This document shows positions 1 through 11,883 of a DNA stretch of 64,000 nucleotides, piece by piece (the first letter of the stretch is position 1; every line of letters starts with the position of its first letter). Made by a program: the position numbers and the translations under genes. Source of the DNA: Diplolepis rosae (taxonomy: Eukaryota; Arthropoda; Insecta; Hymenoptera; Diplolepididae); assembly GCA_030998225.1 (NCBI GenBank), contig JAPYXD010000484.1, positions 4,464,001-4,528,000 of the forward strand, written 5' to 3'. The notes under the pieces were generated by a model. It ran no database searches and was not told the DNA's origin. It saw only the letters and a program-made list of their open reading frames with translations.

Positions 1-1
1 G

Positions 2-3000
2 ACAAGTTTTCTCACGACAAGCGAGTTTCAGAGAACTGGTATCTCTGCGATGGATTGTTCTTTCACTGGCTCTGATCGAGAGGACTATGATATTACTAAG
101 GACCCCATGGCAATGTCCTTCACTCCAGGAGATTTTGAAGCTGCCTTCGAAAAAGGCGTAGACCTTAACGCTGTTCATGATCTTTCTGAAGTTGATTTTC
201 CAGATAATCTGAATAGAGTTAATGGTGAAGAAGAAGCCGTACAGATTTCACAATTCGAGACTGATGTCACAGAACCTGAATCTGTAAATGAGTTGCATTC
301 CCCTTTAGTGGAAGACATGGCGGCGGAAACGCTGAACCTCAAATCACAGAATCCTTTCGATTTGGATACTCTGAAACAGTCGCTAAACGAAGGAGGATTT
401 AATGATGTAAAATCTTCGGTGCTGGAAACTGAAGTAGTGGAAACTGATACTTCGATACTTAATGAAAATTCAGTGCCTTTTACAGAAGATCCGCACAAAA
501 GATCTGAATTTGAAGAGAAGACTCAACCTCTTGAAGACTCTTGTCAAGAACTACACAATGAAGTGTCTTCTGTCTCTCAAGACTCTACCTCAAATCCTGT
601 ATCACAGTTCGATTTGATAGAGACTCTTCAATCCCAAACTACAGACTTGCCTCTGATTGAAACTTACGAAGAAACTGTAAAACTATCGGATGAAAAAGAA
701 GAAATTTCCGAGAACAAAGAGAGTTTATTCGAAAATAAAGAGGGATATGTTTTAGAGACACAGAATAACATCTTTAAGAATAATGTGGAAAACTTTTTGG
801 ATAAACCAGTTGAAACTCCAGACTTTGAGCCAGAAATTGAAGCCCATTCTGACATAGAATTCGATCCAGAAATTCAAGAGAAATCCCAGACCCAGTTTGA
901 GTTGAGTCTAGAAGCAGAAGATTTACAAAATCATGTTTCAGTGGATGTCGCACAATTTTCGGATGAAACTGACAAATCTCCTCTGCTAGAAACTCCAAAT
1001 TTTGAAGTAAATCAACTTCTTGAACAGAAAACTAACTATGCTCCTGTCTTAAATTTATCAGAATCTTTGCAGGAGTTTACAGGCTTAGAACGTCAGTTTG
1101 ACGAAGCGAAAGAAAGTGAAAATTTTATGGAATACGAGCAAGTTACAAAGTCACCAGTTGCAGATTTGCAAACTTTAGAATCCACGATTCCTAAGGAGAA
1201 TATTGATATCGAACAGAAGGATGTCGCCGAGAATCTTGTCAAGGACAACGATTTAGCGAATATCGAAACCCAGAAAATCGAGGAAGCGCAAAATGAAACT
1301 CCAGTTATTGCTGCTGCAATTGCAGGTAAAATAAATATACAGTCATACAATATTCAATATACATGTAAGGTTATTTAAGGTTTTTACGTAATAAAGATAA
1401 GTATTTTCAATAGTTTTCTCCAAGATTTTTCTACATTAATGAATATTTTTGGCTGAAGTTATAAGACATGATAAAGGATGTACTCACAGACATCTGTAAA
1501 GTCTCATGAATTTTCAATAATTAAAAAAATTAATTTTTTTTCTACGAACATTAAGATTTTGTAATCATTCAAAACCAACCAGAGTCTAGAGCCTTCCATT
1601 AATTTTTTTTAACATGTCACGACAAAACTCAAGTCAAAAATATTTATTATTATAAAAAGATTTTGGGGTTCTATATCGAACAGGCTATAACAGACGAGTA
1701 AAAATAATCTGTCTGGTACCAAAAATCCATTTTAGTTGATAGCTTTTGAATTACCGTAAAGACTAATTAACTAGAACTACCGATGTCACGTGGTCGTAAA
1801 ATAGATTTTTTCTACATTAAAAAAAACATTTTAGGTGCTGTACCTGTGGCTGCAACAATAGCAACGGTTAAAGCAGCGAAAAAGCCAGCGACAACGGGTT
1901 CAAAAACTTCAATGACAAAAACTTCAACGGCATCAAAAACAACGAAATCGATTCCGAGTTCACCGACGAAAACGAGCACAGCAACACGAACGACCACAAC
2001 TGTAGCGAAAAAACAAACCACAGGAACGATATCAAGACCAAAACAATTAGATAACAAGTCAGCAACGAGTATCGCTAGCAAAGCGCCAGCTTTCAAAGCC
2101 AATCCTGCTCCAAAAACCACAACTGCTCCGAAGTTGACGCCACGTCTCTCTGCTTCTTCAACACCAAAACCGAAGACACCAATCTCTTCTCCAAAGCCAG
2201 CGCCTGCTATTGCAGAAAAGAAGCCAACTACGAATGGTGACATTAAATCATTAGCGAATAAAACCACAGCCTCTAAGCCAGCAACCAAACCAACAAGCAC
2301 AACTGTTACGAGAACAAACCTAGTCAAATCTTCCACGACCAGTCGCACTTCTAGTTCTGCTACTACCACTGCTCCTGCTAAGTCGAGGCCAGCTTCATCT
2401 GCTGTAACAGCAAAAACAGCTCCGAAAACTGCTACGCCGATGACTAGCAGGTAATATTTATCAACAATATTTTTAAATAATCACTTTCTCAAATAGATCT
2501 TTGTTTCATTTTAAAAAAACCTGCGAAATCTTGACAATCATTAATCTTGATGTTGACTTGCCCCGAAAACAGAACAAATCTTAACCACGTAACCAAATTT
2601 ATAGATGAATATATTCCTGCTACGTAACTTATTTTTTGTACATTAAATATCTTTTTAAAAATTTTGTGAAAACTTATCTTACAGGAATATAAACTATAAT
2701 TTTTTCACGTGGTCTGGTTGATCTGTGGCTCTAAAGGCATATGCTATTTCATTGAAGTGAGCAACTTGAGGTCCAGTTACTACATACAAGTTCATGTTCA
2801 AAATAATAAAAGTAATTGAAATAATCAAATATTAAGTTAGAAGCTAAAATATGCTAAAATTAAATGTTTCTAAATCAGCCAAAGTAAGAGTAAGGAAACA
2901 CTTAGGTATACTACACAGAGTATTAAGCGTATATATTTTATTCAAAGGTACAAGTATATTCGCCATTATAGTATCTATCATCGTATCCCTAGAATGATTC

Positions 3001-3692
3001 TATGGTGTTTTCTTTTTCCTCTTTGACTAATTTTGGTTCAGTAAAAGCGCTTTAATTATTGAAATTTTAACGAAACTTATTTTATTAATTACTTCATTTA
3101 TTTTATTTACTTATTTTACTAAATTAAGGTATAGGTATAATTATTTATTAATTTTTTCTCTAATGTAGGTATTTATTTGCTTTTTATTAATTGATTTCTC
3201 GAATTTTATATTTTTAGGCCGAAAACAGCGCCAACGAGTGGATCAACCCTCGGAGCAGCGAAAGCTCGTGCTCCTGCCCCCAAGTCTCCCATGATAGACA
3301 AGCAAATAAAAGAAACGGCAAATAAGCAAATTTCATCGTCTCGAGCAAGTTCAACGACCGTATCAAGAACAAGCCGCCCTTCAACAGCAACTTCCACTAC
3401 AACTACGACAGGCAAGCGCACTTCGATGGTCAAAACCTCAACCACGGCGATGACCTCGCCACTGAAGAAACCAGCTCCAATCACCAAAACCTCTAAACCT
3501 TCTCTCACTAAGGCTAACGTGAAAACTGCTGTACCGAAAAATAAGCCCATTCAAAATGGCAATGGAGATGTGGAAAAAATCGAGACCATCACTACCACGA
3601 CACAGAAAAATATCGAAGAAGATGTGCCTAAAAAAGATATATCCCCAGTCGCACCTCCCACTGACAATCAACTTATTATGACCTCTGAATAA
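2..3692 (+). CDS. 3' part of a large acidic/basic low-complexity protein, possibly microtubule-associated
   Basis: Three exons join cleanly: frame open from the window edge to 1325 (phase 1, donor GTAAAA), 1835-2450 (phase 2, donor GTAATA), and 3218-3692 ending in TAA. The frame is open to the left edge, so the Met at 50 is probably internal and the true start lies outside. The first exon encodes about 425 residues rich in Glu, Asp and Ser (e.g. PFDLDTLKQSLNEGGF). The next two encode about 360 residues rich in Lys, Ala, Pro, Ser and Thr (KPTTNGDIK, SSPTKTS), strongly basic and probably disordered. Acidic projection plus basic Pro/Ser/Thr/Lys tail is the layout of MAP4, MAP2 and Drosophila Map205-type proteins, so microtubule binding is inferred from composition, not from a recognised repeat. 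A nucleolar or mucin-like low-complexity protein is an alternative. The exon chain is well supported; the function is not. Confidence 0.6.
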
Positions 3693-4970
3693 AGGAGGTT
3701 TGATTGCACTCGCGGATTCGATACGATTTGTAGTACTGGCTTCTACTGCACGTTGCACCGATAGCTTTTTTATGAGTTTGAATACCGGTATCCGATCGGC
3801 AACTCTTAGATCACGTTTATAAATCGTGTTCCTTAAATCTTGCTGTTAAAATTCATTCCTTACACTGACATTAGTTTCAATTGGTCTGAGTTATTTGCTT
3901 TTTAAGTTTTTTTTAATCCTGAATTGATTTCTAAATAACATATCTTCAAAAACAGATATCAAATTTTAACTCCGATTTCCACAGGACTTGACAAATTTAA
4001 AAGAAGAGAAAGGACTGAAGTGTGAAAAATCGATTTTATCTCTAATATTTTCATAAGTATCGAGAAAGGTTTTTTAAAGCAAGATATTTCGGGAATGAGC
4101 TTGAAGAGTAGGCCTGATCCGCAGTAGTAATTAGATAATGCGAGCGATGAAGTTTTTAATATACTTACGTATGATAAACGAATAATATATAGATATTAAA
4201 AGTTATATATTTACCTATTTCGACGTACCGTATTATCGCTTAACTGCTTCGGTGTGCTGTAAAGTCGCATTGAAACTTAAAAAATAATAGAGAAAGAAGG
4301 CTTGACTTCTGTTATGTAAATAAGCAGTTGATGGTGAAGATTATTTGTAACTTGAAGGGCGCAAAAGTCCCGTGGTGCTCGACACAGCCTTTCATGCGTC
4401 GTTGAGATTTAATAACGGGGCGCGATCGTTACTGTTTTTAATTGTGGAATATGTGCTCCTTGACAAATTAAAACAATTCACTTGTTTCTGCTGACAAAGA
4501 ATTAAAATTTTGTTGATGAGCGCGCATGGAATTGCACTTAAGGTAATCTTCTTTGGGCGATAACGTCGCTATTTAAAAATATTCTCAATTAATTTCTTGT
4601 CCTTCATTCATTTCCCAATTCAATTTTCTCTAAAGCTCTCATTATCGCTCAGGGGAGATAAACATTTTTTATATTTTTTAATTTTATATGTGCATTATAT
4701 AATTCGTAATTATTCATCGTACATTGTAAACCTATTTATTTTGTTTGTTTCTCTCCGAAAGTTGAGTATAAATCAACGAAATCGACACAGACTTACTTGT
4801 ACTACCGTCTATATGTACAGCACCCTTATGATTTAATGTGATACCTTATTATTAAATAAATTTGACAGTATAAAGAATAAAGTTTATAAAAAAAGAAGAT
4901 GATGGTGTTACTTCGAATCGTTTAACGATCGTAGTTTTCATATTTTACTTTAAGAGCGGTTTAATAAAGA
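3693..4970 (+). other. 3'UTR of the first gene with three polyadenylation signals
   Basis: No coding frame stands out after the stop at 3692. AATAAA hexamers occur at 4855-4860, 4876-4881 and 4963-4968, just before the convergent FABP gene, whose own signal reads in from 5099. A 3'UTR of about 1.2 kb is therefore likely. The two genes would end within roughly 130 bp of each other. Confidence 0.5.
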
Positions 4971-5147
4971 AAAACAACAAACAAAAAGTATCTTTTTGAA
5001 AACCAGGTCTTCTCTTTTTTAGAATATAACTAGAACAGTCGGGCTAAATAAAAGCCCAGAGGAGAAAAGAAACCAATTATCAATTATACAAAATTTATTC
5101 CATAGTTATAGTATAAACAATTTGGTGTCGCCTATGAATCTGAGAAT

Positions 5148-7187
5148 TCAGACTCTTTTGTAGTAACGCTTGGCCTTGGCACCAGTCTTGGTGTCGGATA
5201 AGTGCTAAAAAAGAAAAAAGTACTTTGAACAAAATTCTGATTTCGATAAAATTATTATTATTCTATTTTATGAAAAGATATTTATAACTGATTTACTTTT
5301 TATTATATTATATACTTACTACTGTAATTCCGCTGTCCGTGAATTCGTAAACTCGAATGGATTTGTTTCCATCAGGAAGATCCGTTGTGGTGGTGAACTT
5401 GTTGTCATCTCGGGTCGTCACACTCTGGAAACGATTTTCGTCCATATTTTATGGTATTGTTAATAACTCGAAAACTTATTATTAATTGGTACTTAAATTA
5501 CTTGTAACTGTAGTTAATTAATTAAAGATTTTTAAATTATGCAAACTTTTAGAATTTAAAGTTTAGAATTATACTTTTGGCAATTGGCATATATCACTCG
5601 GATATAATTTTCTGAACAAATATCAATATTTTTAAATTGAATCATTTTCAAAATTAATGTCTGCTTAAAAAGAGGCTAGTTACTACATTTTTAGTTTTAC
5701 AATTTAATAATAAATTTTGCAATTAATATATAAAGTTTAAACTTTAAATTTGTTTTTAAAAAATTTGACTATTTTTCCATTACGGAAATTATAAAATTTT
5801 TAATTTTAAACATAGTTATTTTAAAGCAAAATCTAAATTGTGAAAACCGTGGATTGAAATAGTATTATTTTTTCGTGAAGAGTGGAAATGCTTTTTCATA
5901 GCGCCTCCTTTGAAAATCCGATTTTCGGTACCTGTAGAGTGGGTTGAAACTACGATTTTCAACCCCAGGGTTGAAAGTCGCTGTTTCAACCCGTTCCACA
6001 GTTACAGCCAATCAGATTCTCAAAAGAGTTGCTATGAAAAATAGTATACATTACTCGAAACAAAACACAGTGAAAGCATTTCGCGTGATTGCAGCTCTCG
6101 TTTCACTCGGGCAGCAAACTTCACGCTCATGCAATCGCTCTGTTTCGCCCCTTGTAATGTAATATACTATTGCTGCATTTTTGTACTGTTTGGAAATAAT
6201 TGACAACATTTTGGAAAAAAAGTTCAAGTTTGTGAGACATTCTTCAGAAACTTTAAGTTACATTTTTTCTGGACCCTAAAGCCAACTAAGAACATCAACA
6301 ATATTTGAATATTAATACTAAGGGTCGATATAAGTCCTGTTTCATTATTACACTCGAGATTCCCTATAACGAGTAGCTCGAGCATCGGAGACCTCTCTGC
6401 AACGAGCGCGAGAGGGATCCCCTCCATATCCTACTTGTTGCTACGCGCTGTTATGCGCATTATATAATGCGCGCAGTCAGTCTGTCAGTGAGGCTATGTG
6501 AATAATTTATTTACATGGTTAAAAGCGTATAAAAAAGATTTCTGTGAGTATTGAACATGGAATTAACTTATTTGACGGTATGTACTCAAAATACTAAAAA
6601 TATAATAATAAAAATATCTATGCTTATCAGGTGTATTTTTGAATATTTTCAGAAAAAAAAGTCTTGACAATGAATAAAAAAATGGAAATTTTGACAAATT
6701 TGGAAAACGGGATGAAAAATTGGGAAATTTGCCAAAAGTACAACGTTTCAAATTCGAGCGCGCTTCATTCCGTAGTAGTGGGGGAAGAGGGGTCGATCGT
6801 CTGCTCTTTATAGGGAGGCGTGACGCGCTCGTAAAAGGGAGGCCTTGTTACAGGGAATCTCGAGTGTATTTGTCAAATTATTCACAGATTTTTTAGGGAG
6901 TCCAAGATATACACTCATATAAAATAAAATACAATCACCTTCATGACAACTCCATTTGGCATCGTTTCATCATAAGGCGCACCCAGTTTGAAGGTGGAGG
7001 CTGCATTTTTGCCTTCATTGGTAACAGTGATAACCCATTCATCTCCAGTTTGCTGGATCTGGAGGGTGGGTTTGCTCTGGGCGAAGAGACCAGAAGTTTT
7101 GACTTGATCGGCACCACCCACTGTCTTCAAATATTCTTCGAAACCTTCGTTTTTCTCATGCTCGTATTTTCCAACAATTTGCACCAT
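5148..7187 (-). CDS. fabp: Fatty-acid-binding protein, muscle/cellular type
   Basis: Cytosolic lipid chaperone that carries long-chain fatty acids, mainly to mitochondria in flight muscle. Exons on the minus strand: 7187-6939 (83 codons, starts MVQIVGKYEHEKNEGFEEYL), 5424-5320 (35 codons, SVTTRDDNKF... to GITV) and 5204-5148 (HLSDTKTGAKAKRYYKRV, stop). Both introns are phase 0. Total 136 residues, normal for the 130-137-residue family. The N-terminal GKYE..KNEGFEEYLK signature and the C-terminal Arg-x-Tyr-type end (KRYYKRV) fit the ten-strand beta-barrel family. Donor 1 is the weak GTGATT; donor 2 is GTAAGT. A poly(A) signal (TTTATT on +) sits at 5094-5099. Intron 1 (5425-6938) holds a foldback and a MITE. 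Identification is confident. Confidence 0.93.
5892..6041. repeat. Foldback element in FABP intron 1
   Basis: Imperfect palindrome. The outer arms TTTTTCATAGC and GCTATGAAAAA match exactly, and an inner hairpin pairs two copies of GGGTTGAAA around 5941-5990. It lies entirely inside FABP intron 1. No transposase frame is present. The downstream sequence to about 6170 loosely resembles the area near 15050-15110, suggesting an old dispersed repeat. Confidence 0.6.
6351..6866. mobile_element. TA-flanked MITE, copy A (Tc1/mariner-like ends)
   Basis: 516-bp non-coding element with 20-bp terminal inverted repeats beginning CACTCGAGATTCCCT and flanked on both sides by TA (6349-6350, 6867-6868). TA duplication is the hallmark of the IS630/Tc1/mariner superfamily. 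A second copy in opposite orientation lies at 26642-27172, so the boundaries are supported by comparison. It contains a perfect internal palindrome near 6457-6474 (GCGCATTATATAATGCGC). It sits in FABP intron 1. Confidence 0.85.
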
Positions 7188-7292
7188 TTTTGATATTATA
7201 ATTTTTTATTATTAAATTAACAAACTAAATTTTTCACTTCCAGATTTTCCCGAAGCAAAACAAGTTCTATGAGTCCAGAGAGCGATGTCCGG

Positions 7293-7300
7293 CTTTTATA
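7293..7300 (-). promoter_or_regulatory. TATA box of the FABP gene
   Basis: On the minus strand the sequence reads TATAAAAG, about 105 bp upstream of the FABP start codon. This predicts transcription starting near 7265-7270 and an untranslated leader of about 80 nt. A strong TATA box suits a highly expressed tissue-specific gene. The start site is inferred. Confidence 0.65.
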
Positions 7301-7309
7301 AGCTACAGG

Positions 7310-8823
7310 AGTGCCTGATTATGCAATGACTATCTCTCCAAGCTGCTGAGAAGGTTGATCCTTAGATTAAAACTCATTGGTTATGGGGGGAACAGACCCG
7401 TCCTCCTCAGACGTCCAATCACCGTCGATTTATCTGACGCATTCATTGCGAGTCGTCGAAGACTTGTGGTCTGAGTAATGCAAGACTGCAAATTTTTAGA
7501 GGGAGGTTTTTCAAAAACGATAATATGTAATAGTGTTCAAAAGTTGGCCTATTTGGACAAAGACAATGCTTTTTTTAAGAGTCATCAAAGAACGTTAATT
7601 AAGTTGAAAGGAATTCACATCGGATTTAAATCTACATATAATTAAAGAGAGAAGATTCTGTTCATATTTTTCACTTTCAGATATCATTTAAAATAATTTT
7701 TTATAAATTGATATCTCTACATTTTTAATTCTATATTCCACTAGTTTTATTAAATTAATTTAGACATTAACTTAGAATTTATTTTCTCTTTATTCCTAAG
7801 ACTTTGAAATTTGGAGCTATATAATTTGCTACTAAATTTAGGTATTTTGCTAAATGTGGATAAAAGTAATTTTCAAATGAAATATCTCATTAAATTATGT
7901 ATACTCCAGAAACATCTTCAATTCAATTATAATTAGAATCTCATGCGGGTTCCAAAAGCGTGGGAACATTTTCAAACAAAAATTGTTTGATACATTTTTA
8001 AAAAATATTTACAAATAAAAGAAAAATATAGAATAAGAAAATAATTGATAAATAATATATAAAAACCGAAAAAATATATGATAAAGTTCATAAATGTATA
8101 CCTTCTCACTTAAAAATAATCTGTTATCATCCCTTTGTTTAATATTGGAACTTTCTCAAATCAGCTCTGATAATTATAGTTAAACTGGATTAAGTTAATT
8201 TAATTAGATTTCACCAACAAATTTACTGCCTCAATAATGTAAATTATCATTAACATCCATAATATGATTTTATAAAATTGTATCTCGACCTAACAATGTC
8301 GTGAGATTTATATGTATTTATTTTCACATCCTACATGCTTACAAGTAATACAAAAGAACGATGGTCTCTAATTCAATCGCCGTTACATGCAGGATCCTTA
8401 TATGTACACGTATAAAGGGTTGCATATTCTTAATGGAAATAAGCTCATTCATCCAATATAAAATAGCCATCACGTGACTCGATCGTACAAGTCTTTGATG
8501 TATGGTCATAACTGACAATTAACTTTCAATTCAAGGTCTCAGACACAATTTCAAATACCGTATAGATGTCACGAGACCATTTTATATTGGTTCCAAGCAT
8601 TGTCAAACTTTAGAAATCACTTCTCAGGTTTAGGATTCTTATCATATGATAATCGAAAAAATTGATAAAAATACCTTAGATTTTTAAAATTTATTTACTC
8701 TGGTAGAAATTTGTTTTTACAATAAACCAGAATAATATGGCAATTATCATTTCACGCTTAAATTTTTAATTACTTGGTAAATTTTTTTAATATTGGTCGA
8801 ATTTTAGAAATAAATTGTAACGT
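7310..8823. other. Intergenic, no gene seen
   Basis: AT-rich sequence upstream of the FABP promoter. Both strands are broken by stops, and no repeat, RNA gene or conserved exon was recognised. FABP enhancer sequence may lie here, but nothing visible proves it. Confidence 0.5.
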
Positions 8824-9292
8824 CCCTTACTTTTTGGAATATGCCAACTTTGGCATGTTATTGGCATCTTGTTGGCATTTTTTTGTTATGCTTTTTCACA
8901 GTGATAATTACGTCGGAATTATCGCTTTTCACTGATTTTTTAAAATAAAAACTTAAAAATTGATTATTTCAGTATTATCGTATAAGTATAATTTTGCATC
9001 ATATGTTTAAATTTAAAAATAATGCGATTATACGATCACTTGTAAAAATAAATATTTCAGCAGACTTCAGCTGAAGTATAATTGCATTATTTTTAAATTT
9101 AAACATTATAATGCAAAATTATACTTACACGATAACGCTGAAATAATCAATTTTTAAGTTTTTATTTTATAAAATCAATGAAAAGCGATAATTTCGACGT
9201 AATTATCACTTGGAAAGAGCATACCAAAAAAATGCCAACAAGATGCCAATATATATAACATGCCAAAGTTGGCATATTCCAAAGAGTAAGGG
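8824..9292. repeat. 469-bp near-perfect palindrome
   Basis: The sequence begins CCCTTACTTTTTGGAATATG and ends with the matching inverted sequence (CATATTCCAAAGAGTAAGGG). The two halves pair almost throughout, with arms of about 215 bp and a short centre near 9060. Both arms contain repeated TTGGCAT/ATGCCAA words. Foldback transposons and palindromic MITEs look like this. No clear target duplication was found. Confidence 0.8.
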
Positions 9293-11883
9293 GTATTTTA
9301 AATTATATTGTCATTTCTTACAAATTATAACTATGTTTTTTTACTTTTGATTTATTCTAAATTATTTTTTTTTATTGTAAAAACACATTTTTTCTAAATG
9401 ATTACTTAAAAATCTGTTCTCTTTTTATTTGAATTATTTTAAAAAAAAATTAAAAATAACTTTTAGTTGCAGTTTTTCTTTTATTACAAATTTTAAACAT
9501 AATTTCTAACTACAGTTGTTTTTCAAATCTCATTCAGTCTTATTAACAGATTAATAATTTTTTTTTTAATTGGATTTTGAAACCTAATGAAACTAAAAAA
9601 CCCAAATTATGTGAAGTCTCTAGATTGAGAAGCACTATAAAATAGAGCATTCTCCAGTAGTATTTACCTTGCGTTCTATCTATTCAACCAGATATAAATT
9701 TTAATTTTTATAACACTTTATTAAAAATGATCTTTGCCACATTGGATCAAAGATTGCACTTAGTATATCTTATCTTTCATTAGATAAAAATTCAGGGAAT
9801 CAAGATATAGACTTTTTATTCGTTTAGACTCTAATTATTAGATTTTAAAAATTTACGAACAATTATCACCATAAGACAAAATTAATAAATTTATTAATAA
9901 ATTTCTTAATGCATATCTTTAATTTAAGGTCTAACTCACTAATCATGTCTTACTGCTCTAATTCACTAATACGATGAGGGTAATTAACTACTTAATATAA
10001 TAACTAGCTAAATTAGTCATTGAGATCAACGATTTAAATGCAGTTCTTAAATTAAAATGAAAAAATAAGTAATTTGTAAAAAAAACTTTGATATATTTTT
10101 TCATTCCAAAATAAGGATCCTAATTCTTGAAGAATTCATTTAGCGAAAAAGATCCTCATAGTTGAATTGTATTTCTTTATCCACGATTAACAGATGAAAA
10201 AATAGGTAAAGCGAACTCAATAAATGACAATAAATAATTTATTTTTTTCTGTTTGATTTTGCTTTTCAATCTGTGTAAAAAAAAGTAAAGTGTCATACAT
10301 GTGTAGTCGAAAGGTGCGGGATTATTCTTACATCATTCATAACTAGATTTCTTCTAAAAATAAATGTTCATATAGTTTTATAAATTTAAAAAATTAAGTT
10401 TTATTCTAATAGCAAAATCTTGTTTAAAGATTAAGAAAGATAGACTATGAAACGTGTCGGTTTAAAATTCTACGAAAATAATATGTGATACATATTTATG
10501 TACACCTTTATGTATACATATAAGCTTAATACTCTTCTGCAGATGTTTTGGATTTAATAAAAATGCATCTTGATTGACGTAAAGTAATCCGAATTAAGGA
10601 AGTACTTTCAAAATTCCAAATCAGCGATTCATGTTTTATTGTTATATTTTAGTGATTCATATTGAAAATTTTTATATCAACTGATATCGAATTTAATTCA
10701 TTTAATTCCAAATATTTTAAAACCATTAGAAAAGAACCTATTTAAAAATTGAAAAACAGAGAAGTCAATTAAAAAAGTTAAGTGTGACGAATTGAATAAT
10801 GTTAAAGTAAATAAAACAGACATTTTTATGTTAGTTTGAAGAATAGTTCAAAAATCATTAATAAGATAAAAATTTGGACATTGGAATTATCAAAATAAAT
10901 TGTTATAATTAGCAAGATCTTCTTGATATATATGTATATTTCCTGTTGTGTAAAATTGAATTATCAAAGTCTAAAAATACGTCAGATTATGCAATTCATA
11001 ATTACGTGACGACTACCTACTTGAAAACTGGTAATTTTCTTCCCGAAATCATTGAAAAATGTGTATTTCATAAAATATAATTAACATATGAATATTTAAC
11101 TAATGACATAGATTTTACAATATTAAAACTGTTTTATTAATGCAATCTCTAAAATAAAACAAAATATGTAATGCTCTCTCTGGATTAAAACCAAATTTTG
11201 AAATAATTTTAAAATTTTATATTTCTAAACTCGTGCGAGTTCGATGTGCATGCATTTCTTTAGCTACTATTTAGTTAAATTGCATAAATCAATGGAATTA
11301 ATCGTGAATTCTATTAAAACACATAAAATTTTTAAATTTCTAGTTTCTTTTTCGAAGATACGAGGCCATGTTTTTCTGATAGAAGACGTCGCTGTGTCAG
11401 AAAAAGACACGCTGAGAATTTTAGGCTCTAGAACTTTAGACATACGCGAACACATATTTCTCACTCTCAATTTTCCAAACAATCTTCTATTAATAAATAT
11501 AATAATAAATATTAGTAAAATCTATTATAAATAATAATTTACATCACTTGTAGTCTTCTTTGATAATTCACAACGAATTCAACTTACAATAAATTACAAA
11601 CCGCACAATATTACAGACCAAGAATCACAATTTAAATCTAATTCTAAAATTTGATTCATTATAACATTTATCATGCTTGTAAATTGTAAAAATTTTAAAA
11701 TCATGTTGTCATACATTTCAAAGATGGAACATTGGAAAAGTTTAAAAGAAATGAAATAGTACAAAACGTCGAAGTCGCTGTAACTTGAGTGCTGTTCAGT
11801 CGTTAACTTAAATCAAATGAACATAGATGGTTAGAGCATTCGTGACTTTTAAGTACACAGTACCTTAAAATAATTTGTTTTGT
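9293..11883. other. Long AT-rich intergenic region
   Basis: No gene, RNA or TIR element recognised. A 96-codon open frame at 11244-11534 (+) has a low-complexity, AT-driven translation and no family resemblance, so it is not called. The last part presumably includes the malectin 3'UTR, although no close AATAAA was found on the minus strand. Confidence 0.5.

Noticed and set aside
1812..2369. Long 185-codon frame on the minus strand
   Set aside because: It is the antisense shadow of the second exon of the first gene, produced by its Ala/Thr/Pro/Lys-rich codons.
4597..4836. 79-codon frame in the 3'UTR of the first gene
   Set aside because: Low-complexity AT-rich translation within a region already explained as 3'UTR.
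11244..11534. 96-codon open frame on the plus strand, with an overlapping 71-codon frame on the other strand
   Set aside because: Translation is AT-driven low complexity with no family resemblance or splice context; it lies in the region downstream of malectin.
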